NCBI GenBank assembly: GCA_900547725.1
Contig: URHR01000023.1
Location: forward strand, 1 to 26,778
Direction of reading: 5' to 3'
DNA from: an uncultured Eubacteriales bacterium
GTDB taxonomy: Bacteria; Bacillota; Clostridia; Oscillospirales; CAG-272
DNA length: 26,778 nt
Shown here: positions 16,108 through 21,620 of the stretch, one piece after another
Layout of the letters: every line of letters begins with the position of its first letter
Position numbering within the stretch: the stretch's first letter is position 1
Program-made: the position numbers and the translations under genes
Notes under the pieces: generated by a model
What the model saw: the letters and a program-made list of their open reading frames with translations, nothing else
Database searches by the model: none
Told to the model about the DNA's origin: nothing

Positions 16108-16322
16108 AAGACCTTGGAGGCGCAGGAACCCCTCTTTCGGAGAGGGGTTCCTACCCTCCAAACCTCCCTGACCTCCCGAGAACTTCCCCCAAGAGCACCC
16201 GCCCTTGCAGAGCGATGATTTGATTCGCAATGCACAGGCGGGTGCTCTTGGGGGAAGTTTTTTGTTGGCTTGGGAGGTATGGTTTTTTGAAGCGTGCGGC
16301 TATCGCGCTCTTTTTGTGGGAG
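16108..16322 (+). repeat. Family B 3'-gene repeat, copy B2
   Basis: It starts at the stop codon of the second ABC gene. Hairpin 1 is AGGAACCCCTCT (16124-16135) with AGAGGGGTTCCT (16141-16152), loop TTCGG, inside an outer TTGGAGG / CCTCCAA pair. Hairpin 2 is a perfect 23-bp stem (16181-16203 with 16237-16259) followed by TTTTTTG. The third block GCGTGCGGCTATCGCGC follows. The 327-bp gap 16108-16434 holds this repeat and about 110 bp in which I see nothing. Confidence 0.85.
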
Positions 16323-16434
16323 GGGCGCGTTCGGAGGAGGGGCGTTTGATGGCTGTGTATAACGTTATTCCGAATGTGTCCCATGCTCCGGTTGGGCGGG
16401 AAGTTCCATCGGTTGAAGGATATGCGCTTCTGTA

Positions 16435-16899
16435 TTACCTCAGAACCTTTACAATTGCCTTGCGGATGCGGGTGGGGGAGGCGGCGTGGCAGGGGGCGTG
16501 AAGTTCGCCGGGGAAGAAAATGGCGAAATGATTTTCGGGAACGCAGAGGCGTGTGCAGGCGTCAAGCGCCGCAGGGGCGTACAGGCGATAGTCCCTCTCG
16601 GCGCTTTCCTCGGTCACCGGGGGTGCGACAACGGGCGAGAACATCAACTCGTTGCCCGAGAGAATGACCTGAACGTCAATGTATTTTTCGTGGCTTTCCG
16701 CAACAGCGGTCGCGCGTGGTTCTGCGTCTACCGTGCAGATATTCACAAAAATTTCCTCGGGCGTATCCGTGCCCGCGAGAACGTGCTTGCCGTCGGGAGC
16801 GCCGGAGGCAAGAAGCCCGCGCAGATATGCAAACGCGCGGGGGAAGCGGGGATGGAGCGAAACGTAGTGCTCCAGATTTTCCAGACTGTCTGTAACCAT
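16435..16899 (-). CDS. YhcH/YjgK/YiaL family protein (DUF386)
   Basis: This is a small cupin-like protein of 154 residues. The family includes EbgC (a beta-galactosidase accessory subunit) and YhcH of the sialic-acid operon, and is thought to act on sugars, perhaps as anomerases, with a bound metal. Family motifs are EPRATAVAESHEKYIDVQVI (His of a metal-site motif HEKYIDVQ), LSGNE and the C-terminal FAIFFPGELHAPCH with Glu and two His. The last residues KAIVKVL are also typical. No sialic-acid or galactosidase gene is nearby, so the substrate is unknown. It has its own promoter, divergent from the transketolase promoter, and appears to be a single-gene unit. No clear terminator follows. Confidence 0.9.
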   Translation of the reverse strand: MVTDSLENLEHYVSLHPRFPRAFAYLRGLLASGAPDGKHVLAGTDTPEEIFVNICTVDAEPRATAVAESHEKYIDVQVILSGNELMFSPVVAPPVTEESAERDYRLYAPAALDACTRLCVPENHFAIFFPGELHAPCHAASPTRIRKAIVKVLR

Positions 16900-16938
16900 T
16901 CTTTTCTACCGTTCCTTGCTGTGGTTTTTTCGGTTTCT

Positions 16939-16967
16939 ATTTTACCACAACCGCGCGGGTGTGTCAA
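16939..16967 (-). promoter_or_regulatory. SigA-type promoter of the YhcH-family gene
   Basis: On the minus strand TTGACA (16967-16962) and TAAAAT (16944-16939) have a 17-base spacer, with TGG before the -10 (extended). Confidence 0.9.
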
Positions 16968-17007
16968 TACTTTTTCGGCGCAAAGGGGCGAAAAAGCGCA
17001 GAAAGAC

Positions 17008-17036
17008 TTGACATTTCCGCCTGTTTGTTTTATAAT
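17008..17036 (+). promoter_or_regulatory. SigA-type promoter of the transketolase operon
   Basis: TTGACA (17008-17013) and TATAAT (17031-17036) with 17 bases between, a perfect consensus. It stands back to back with the YhcH promoter; the two -35 boxes are 40 bases apart. Confidence 0.93.
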
Positions 17037-17068
17037 AAAGGAGTAACTTTATTTTTCGGAGGACTGAA

Positions 17069-17890
17069 ATGGAAGCATCTCAAAGAGCTTTACTTGAAAA
17101 CGCGGCAAGAAACATCCGCATCGGCGTGATTGAGGAAACCCACGCCGCAAAATCGGGGCATCCGGGCGGGTCCCTTTCCATCGCGGACATCCTCGCGTAT
17201 CTGTACTTTTCCGAACTGAATATCAAGCCCGAGAATCCCGCATGGGAGGATCGCGACCGCTTTGTTCTTTCCAAGGGGCACTGCGCTCCGGGGCTTTATG
17301 CCGCACTGGCAAACCGGGGCTACTTCCCCGTGTCCGAGCTGACCACGCTGCGCAAACTGGACTCCCGCCTGCAGGGACATCCCGATATGACCCTGACCCC
17401 CGGCGTGGATATGTCGTCAGGGTCGCTCGGACTCGGCATCAGCTCGGCGGCGGGCATGGCGCTCGCGGGGAAAATTGCGGGCAAGAACTACCGCGTTTAC
17501 ACCATTGTCGGCGACGGCGAGAGCGAGGAAGGGCAGGTCTGGGAGGCGTGCATGTTTGCGGCGCACTATAAACTGGACAACCTCTGCGTGATTGTGGACT
17601 GGAACGGGCTTCAGATCGACGGTCCTGTGGCGGAGGTCATGAACCCCACGCCGCACGACAAGAAACTGGAAGCGTTCGGTTTCCACGTCATCACGGTTGA
17701 CGGACACGACTTCGACGCGCTGGAAAAAGCGTTCAACGAGGCAAAGACGGTCAAGGGCAAGCCCACCGCCATTATCGCAAAGACGGTCAAGGGCAAGGGC
17801 GTCTCCTTTATGGAGAATCAAGTCAAGTGGCACGGCACTGCTCCGAACGACGAGCAGTACGCCGCCGCACTGGCAGAGCTGACGAAATAA
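17069..17890 (+). CDS. Transketolase, N-terminal subunit
   Basis: This subunit carries the thiamine-diphosphate pyrophosphate-binding half of transketolase, which moves two-carbon units between sugar phosphates in the non-oxidative pentose phosphate pathway. The motifs are HAAKSGHPGGSLS with the active-site-region His, FVLSKGHCAPGLYA, and the TPP/Mg motif GDGESEEGQVWEA...VDWNG (from about residue 147). The length of 273 residues matches split transketolases of Clostridia and archaea. GGAGG lies just upstream of the ATG. The C-terminal subunit follows 13 bases later, so both form one complex from one mRNA. Confidence 0.96.
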   Translation: MEASQRALLENAARNIRIGVIEETHAAKSGHPGGSLSIADILAYLYFSELNIKPENPAWEDRDRFVLSKGHCAPGLYAALANRGYFPVSELTTLRKLDSRLQGHPDMTLTPGVDMSSGSLGLGISSAAGMALAGKIAGKNYRVYTIVGDGESEEGQVWEACMFAAHYKLDNLCVIVDWNGLQIDGPVAEVMNPTPHDKKLEAFGFHVITVDGHDFDALEKAFNEAKTVKGKPTAIIAKTVKGKGVSFMENQVKWHGTAPNDEQYAAALAELTK

Positions 17891-17903
17891 GGGGGATAAG
17901 AAA

Positions 17904-18851
17904 ATGGCAGATAAAATTGCAACCAGAGAAGCTTACGGCGACGCGCTTGTCGAGTTCGCCGATCAATACGACTACATTGTGATGGACGCGGATCTTGCGG
18001 AGGCGACCAAGACGGTCAAATTCAAAAAGGCGCACCCCGAGCGTTTTTTTGACTGCGGCATTGCCGAGGGGAACATGATGAGCGTTGCGGCAGGCGTTGC
18101 AACCACGGGCAAGACCGTGTTTGCTTCCTCCTTTGCGATGTTTGCGGCGGGCAGAGCCTTCGAGCCGGTTCGCAACTCCATCGGTTACCCGCACCTCAAC
18201 GTCAAGATCGGTGCAACGCACGCGGGCATTACCGTCGGCGAGGACGGCGCAACGCACCAGTGCAACGAGGACATCGCCCTGATGCGCACGATCCCGGGCA
18301 TGACCGTTGTTGTTCCGTCCGACGCGGTGGAAGCCCGCGCGGCGGTCAAAACCGCGTTGGAGACGAAAGGACCGTTCTATCTGCGCTTCGGCAGATTCGC
18401 AGTGCCGGTGATCAACGACCGCCCCGACTATCGGTTTGAACTGGGCAAGGGCGTGAAGCTTGCGGACGGCACGGACGTGACGTTGGTTGCCACGGGCATT
18501 ATGGTCGGCATGGCGCTTGAGGCGCGCGAGATGCTTGCAAAGGACGGCATCCGTGCGCGGGTCATCAACATTCACACCATCAAGCCGATTGACCGCGACA
18601 TTCTGCTTGCGGCGGCGCGCGAAACGGGCGCGATTGTCACGGCGGAGGAGCACAACATCATCGGCGGTCTCGGCGGCGCGGTTGCAGAGACGGTTGCCGA
18701 GGGGTATCCTGTTCCGGTTCTGCGCGTGGGCATGAACGACACTTACGGGCATTCGGGCACAGTTCCCGCGCTTCTCGAGCGCTACGGTCTGACGGCGGCG
18801 CACATTGCGGAGCGCGCAAAAGCGGCGGTTGCGCTGAAGGCGAAGAAATAA
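17904..18851 (+). CDS. Transketolase, C-terminal subunit
   Basis: This is the partner subunit with the pyrimidine-binding and C-terminal domains. The catalytic Glu that activates the TPP ring lies in FFDCGIAEGNMMSVAAG (about residues 49-65). GATHAGITVGEDGATHQ and MTVVVPSDAVEA are further family motifs, and the C-terminal domain contains TAEEHNIIGGLGGAVAE. It is 315 residues long, normal for split enzymes. It may equally be annotated as the beta half of a transketolase-like or DXS-like enzyme, but the pairing with the N-terminal subunit and the absence of DXS-specific features favour transketolase. Confidence 0.95.
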   Translation: MADKIATREAYGDALVEFADQYDYIVMDADLAEATKTVKFKKAHPERFFDCGIAEGNMMSVAAGVATTGKTVFASSFAMFAAGRAFEPVRNSIGYPHLNVKIGATHAGITVGEDGATHQCNEDIALMRTIPGMTVVVPSDAVEARAAVKTALETKGPFYLRFGRFAVPVINDRPDYRFELGKGVKLADGTDVTLVATGIMVGMALEAREMLAKDGIRARVINIHTIKPIDRDILLAAARETGAIVTAEEHNIIGGLGGAVAETVAEGYPVPVLRVGMNDTYGHSGTVPALLERYGLTAAHIAERAKAAVALKAKK

Positions 18852-18854
18852 GCT

Positions 18855-19460
18855 TTGGCGCAACGTTGCATTCTGGCGTCGGGGTCTCCGCGCAGGCGCG
18901 AGATCCTGGCGCATCTGGGTTTGGAATTTGAGGTGGTTGTTTCCGACGCGGACGAGCGGACGGGGGAGACCGACCCGGCGCGACTCTCGGAAGAGCTGAG
19001 CGCGCGGAAGGGGCACGCGGTGCGGGATCTTCTGGCGGCGCGCGGCGAGGATGTGGCGGGAAAGCTGCTGATTGCTTCCGACACGACGGTGTTCTGCGGC
19101 GGCGAGATTCTCGGCAAGCCGCGGGACGCCGCCGACGCGCGCCGGATGCTTTCGATGCTCTCGGGCAGGCGGCACGAGGTGGTAAGCGGAATCTGGCTCT
19201 GCCGGGACGGTTTGGAGGCGGTTTCGCACGCTGTGACTTCGGTTGAATTCGCCCCGCTGACCGATCCTGAGATCACCTCCTACATTGCAAGCGGCGAGCC
19301 GTTCGGCAAGGCCGGCGCTTACGCGATTCAGGGGCTTGCGTCCTCCTTCATCCGCGGGATTGACGGCGACTATTTCAACGTTGTGGGTCTCCCTGTAAAC
19401 CGGATGTGCGATCTCTACCGCTCTACGTTTGGCGGGGAACTGGTGCTACGGGGGGAATGA
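18855..19460 (+). CDS. maf: Maf family nucleotide pyrophosphatase
   Basis: Maf proteins hydrolyse non-canonical or modified NTPs and, in Bacillus, overproduction blocks septation. The N-terminal signature is ILASGSPRRREIL; KLLIASDTTVFCGGEILGKP and FGKAGAYAIQGLA are the other conserved blocks. The start is the TTG at 18855: it lies 3 bases after the transketolase stop and gives the usual short lead before ILAS, and no ATG fits. The length of 201 residues is normal. It is probably the last gene of the transketolase operon, and repeat B3 follows the stop. Confidence 0.93.
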   Translation: MAQRCILASGSPRRREILAHLGLEFEVVVSDADERTGETDPARLSEELSARKGHAVRDLLAARGEDVAGKLLIASDTTVFCGGEILGKPRDAADARRMLSMLSGRRHEVVSGIWLCRDGLEAVSHAVTSVEFAPLTDPEITSYIASGEPFGKAGAYAIQGLASSFIRGIDGDYFNVVGLPVNRMCDLYRSTFGGELVLRGE

Positions 19461-19461
19461 A

Positions 19462-19683
19462 GAAAGACCTTGGAGGCGCAGGGAGACCCCTTTCGGAGGG
19501 GTCTCCCTACCCTCCAAACCTCCCTGACCCACCCCGAACTTCCCCCATTTCCCCGCCACTTACGAAGCGGAATTTTGTTTCGCTTTTTGAGCGTGGCGGG
19601 GACATGGGGGAAGTTTTTGTTGCTTTGGGAGGTGCGGATTCGTTGCAGCGTGCGGCTGTCGCGCCTGATTGGCGGGTGGGGGA
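19462..19683 (+). repeat. Family B 3'-gene repeat, copy B3
   Basis: It starts at the maf stop. Hairpin 1 is AGGGAGACCCC / GGGGTCTCCCT with a TTTCGGA loop, inside TTGGAGG / CCTCCAA. Hairpin 2 pairs 19537-19559 with 19593-19615 (22 of 23 positions) and is followed by TTTTTG. The third block GCGTGCGGCTGTCGCGC follows. Confidence 0.85.
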
Positions 19684-19734
19684 CTGCAGGCAGAATCCCG
19701 GCGCGTGTGCAAGGGTAAAAACGGCAAGATACTC

Positions 19735-19763
19735 TTGACAAATCGTTCCAACGGGAGTATAAT
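19735..19763 (+). promoter_or_regulatory. SigA-type promoter of the toxin mRNA
   Basis: TTGACA (19735-19740), a 17-base spacer and TATAAT (19758-19763), a perfect consensus. Transcription should begin near 19770, exactly at the 5' hairpin CCGCAGG-GTAA-CCTGCGG (19771-19788). Confidence 0.93.
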
Positions 19764-19769
19764 AAAAAA

Positions 19770-19948
19770 GCCGCAGGGTAACCTGCGGACTTGGGGACAT
19801 CGTGCAAGAGACTTTTCGGGTCTTTTGTAAAAGACGCAAGGCGGAATCCGCCCCTTGGGAGCGGTAAGCCTATGGCGGTTACTTCCTCCGCATACCGGAG
19901 GAATCAAATATTTCTTTCTTCCTCCGGAAGTTTTTTCGGAGGGAGGTG
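19770..19948 (+). ncRNA. Structured 5' leader of the toxin mRNA
   Basis: This leader of about 180 bases is dense in hairpins: the 5'-terminal CCGCAGG / CCTGCGG, then TTCCTCCG / CGGAGGAA (19883-19903), and CTTCCTCCG with CGGAGGGAG (19918-19945), which covers the ribosome site. The segment GCGGTTACTTCCT (19875-19888 region) matches the 3' arm of the downstream terminator at 11 of 13 positions, so it can pair with the mRNA's own 3' end. A long folded leader of this kind is usual for type I toxin mRNAs. Confidence 0.65.
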
Positions 19949-20044
19949 ATGACAGTGTACATAACCTTAAATGAGTTTCTCCTCTTAGGTACATTTGTGC
20001 TGAATCTCATCAGGCTGTTGCGTGACATCTATAAAAAGAAATAA
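19949..20044 (+). CDS. Small hydrophobic toxin candidate (holin-like, type I TA)
   Basis: This is a 31-residue protein beginning MTVYITLNEFLLLGTFVLN and ending in RDIYKKK. It has one hydrophobic stretch (about 9-24) followed by a basic tail, the layout of the putative holin-like toxins related to TxpA and BsrG of Bacillus. The ribosome site GGAGGGAGG is strong and sits 5 bases before the ATG counted from GGAGGG; it is masked by a leader hairpin. A GTG at 19955 is an alternative start. The gene has a perfect promoter, a long leader and a converging antisense promoter downstream. The stop codon lies inside the terminator stem. The toxin role is inferred from this arrangement and the protein shape, not from a database match. 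Confidence 0.68.
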   Translation: MTVYITLNEFLLLGTFVLNLIRLLRDIYKKK

Positions 20045-20122
20045 CCGCCCATACCTTCCAAAGTCAGCGGTTATTTCTTTAGCCCAGACGAGGAAGTAAC
20101 CGTCGTTCGGTGTTTCCTCGTA
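20031..20122 (-). ncRNA. Antisense antitoxin RNA candidate
   Basis: A promoter at 20156-20128 would start a minus-strand RNA near 20121, which ends at the shared terminator after about 90 bases. Its 5' part folds as CGAGGAA...CCG / CGGTTACTTCCTCG. It overlaps the last codons and 3' end of the toxin mRNA, the converging 3'-overlap layout of the txpA/RatA and bsrG/SR4 systems. Both ends are inferred. Confidence 0.68.
20035..20080. terminator. Bidirectional terminator shared by toxin mRNA and antisense RNA
   Basis: AAAGAAATAACCGC (20035-20048) pairs perfectly with GCGGTTATTTCTTT (20067-20080), a 14-bp stem with an 18-base loop. A/T runs on both outer sides let it act on either strand. The toxin stop codon TAA (20042-20044) lies in the 5' arm. 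Confidence 0.88.
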
Positions 20123-20127
20123 TCTTT

Positions 20128-20156
20128 ATGATAGCACAACTTTTTCGTTTTGTCAA
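20128..20156 (-). promoter_or_regulatory. SigA-type promoter of the antisense RNA
   Basis: On the minus strand TTGACA (20156-20151) and TATCAT (20133-20128) have a 17-base spacer. It points into the toxin gene and no other gene lies on this strand within reach. Confidence 0.83.
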
Positions 20157-20175
20157 CCCTTTTGCGAAATTTCCC

Positions 20176-20198
20176 GCGCCGGAAGGCGGCGCTTTTTT
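20176..20198 (+). terminator. Possible terminator beyond the toxin-antitoxin locus
   Basis: GCGCC (20176-20180) and GGCGC (20188-20192) with a 7-base loop, followed by six T. The stem is short, so this may be only a backup terminator for read-through. From 20199 to 20384 I see no gene and no clear element. Confidence 0.4.
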
Positions 20199-20384
20199 GT
20201 TTCGGTGGCTTGCTTTTGATTCCGATGCGGTATGGAGAGCGGGGGTATCCCGAAAAAACGTTGATCGGAATGCTTTGAAAATTCTTTTGGTTGGGATAAT
20301 ATACAAAGTTTTTGGCAAATACTTGTGGTGCGCGGAATCTGATTTGTGCAAAACGGAGAAAATTCGGGGAATTTTTATTGCACC

Positions 20385-20413
20385 TTGACAAATCGGGGGT
20401 TGCGTGCTATAAT
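20385..20413 (+). promoter_or_regulatory. SigA-type promoter of the str operon
   Basis: TTGACA (20385-20390), 17 bases, TATAAT (20408-20413), a perfect consensus. It suits a highly expressed ribosomal operon. Confidence 0.94.
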
Positions 20414-20543
20414 AAACTGTATTTGTTTGCGCAATGCCCGTACTATGCTCGGGCGCGGGACAAGTATTTTACTCTGACAGTTCATCCGACTGCGGTCGGG
20501 TGTCTGTATAAACATTAAATTCTGAAGAAGGAGGAAAATTGTC
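20414..20543 (+). other. Leader of the str operon with two hairpins
   Basis: The leader of about 125 bases can fold GCCCG / CGGGC (near 20433-20452) and CCGACTGCGGTCGG (near 20487-20500), the latter inside a GACA / TGTC pair. It may hold an autoregulatory or ribosomal-protein site, but no known motif was recognised. A GAAGGAGG ribosome site ends it. Confidence 0.45.
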
Positions 20544-20963
20544 ATGCCAACCTTTAACCAGCTTGTCAGACAGGGTCGCGGTGAGAAGGACTACAAGTCC
20601 AAAGCACCTGTGCTTCAGAAGGGCTTCAACTCCCTGAAGAACGCGGCAATCGACCAGTCTGCACCCCAGAAGAGAGGCGTTTGCACGAAGGTCTCCACCA
20701 CCAGCCCGAAGAAGCCGAACTCCGCAATGAGAAAGATCGCGAGAGTCCGTCTGACCAACGGTCTGGAAGCAACCGTCTACATTCCGGGAATCGGACACAA
20801 CCTGCAGGAACACTCCGTCGTGCTCATCCGCGGCGGCCGTGTAAGAGACCTGCCGGGTGTGCGTTACCACATCATTCGCGGAACTCTGGATGCACAGGGC
20901 GTTGCAAACCGCCAGCAGGGCCGCTCCAAGTACGGAGCAAAAGTCGCAAAGAAGAAGAAATAA
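20544..20963 (+). CDS. rpsL: 30S ribosomal protein S12
   Basis: S12 lies at the decoding centre of the 30S subunit and monitors codon-anticodon pairing. The protein has the usual features: MPTFNQLVRQGR, QKRGVCTKV, SPKKPNSAMRKIARVRLTNG, IPGIGHNLQEHSVVLIRGGR and DLPGVRYHIIRG. At 139 residues it carries the Gram-positive N-terminal insertion of about 13 residues relative to E. coli. Lys56 (E. coli Lys43 counting Met) is kept. Residue 101, equal to Lys88, is Arg (codon AGA, 20844-20846), a change known elsewhere to give streptomycin resistance. It is the first gene of the str operon. Confidence 0.98.
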   Translation: MPTFNQLVRQGRGEKDYKSKAPVLQKGFNSLKNAAIDQSAPQKRGVCTKVSTTSPKKPNSAMRKIARVRLTNGLEATVYIPGIGHNLQEHSVVLIRGGRVRDLPGVRYHIIRGTLDAQGVANRQQGRSKYGAKVAKKKK

Positions 20964-21118
20964 TTCGGACTTGCGCAAAACCGAAAAGCACGCTTAGCCC
21001 GTTCCCGTAATCCTTTCATAAATTTAATGTTTATACGGAATTACCCGACGCGGCGCTTACAAAAGTATGTTTTTTGAGTACCAATGATCTCATAATTTTA
21101 ATGAAGGAGGGAAGTACA

Positions 21119-21589
21119 GTGCCGAGAAGAGGTCGTATTACCAAAAGAGATGTATTGCCGGATCCGTTGTACGGTTCCAAGCTCGTAACGAAGCTCATCA
21201 ACAACGTGATGTATGACGGCAAAAAAGGTGTGGCTCAGACCATTGTCTACGACGCGTTCAAGATCGTAGAGGAAAAACTGGGTCAGGATCCGCTGGAGGT
21301 GTTCCAGCAGGCTCTCGAAAATGTGATGCCCGTTCTGGAGGTTAAGGCTCGCCGTGTCGGCGGTTCTACCTACCAGGTTCCGATGGAAGTCAGAGCCGAC
21401 AGACGTCAGACTCTGGGTCTGCGTTGGCTGATTGCGTTTGCGAGAAAGCGCGGAGAGAAGAACATGTCCGAGAAGCTCGCAGGCGAGATCATGGACGCCA
21501 AGGCAAGTGCCGGCGGCGCGTTCAAGAAGAAGGAAGAAACGCACCGTATGGCAGAAGCAAACAAGGCGTTTGCGCACTACAGATATTGA
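21119..21589 (+). CDS. rpsG: 30S ribosomal protein S7
   Basis: S7 is a primary 16S rRNA binder that starts assembly of the 30S head and contacts the exit-site tRNA. The start is the GTG at 21119: it reads (M)PRRGRITKRDVLPDPLYGSKLV as in the family, gives the standard 156 residues and follows AAGGAGGG by 7 bases. An in-frame ATG at 21074 would add 15 unrelated residues. QALENVMPVLEVKARRVGGSTYQVP is the core signature. A 155-base gap separates it from rpsL; in E. coli the matching gap is an S7 autoregulatory site, but I see no clear counterpart. Confidence 0.97.
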   Translation: MPRRGRITKRDVLPDPLYGSKLVTKLINNVMYDGKKGVAQTIVYDAFKIVEEKLGQDPLEVFQQALENVMPVLEVKARRVGGSTYQVPMEVRADRRQTLGLRWLIAFARKRGEKNMSEKLAGEIMDAKASAGGAFKKKEETHRMAEANKAFAHYRY

Positions 21590-21620
21590 TCTGTACCTGA
21601 TTTCGTAAGGAGAATCGTTT

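Noticed and set aside
16205..16501. 98-codon plus-strand frame after the ABC pair
   Set aside because: It lies in repeat B2 and then opposite the YhcH-family gene. It shows no ribosome site or domain.
20275..20303. Possible second promoter upstream of rpsL (TTGAAA-16-TAATAT)
   Set aside because: It has a weaker match and a 16-base spacer, and a perfect promoter lies closer to rpsL. It is kept only as a remote possibility.
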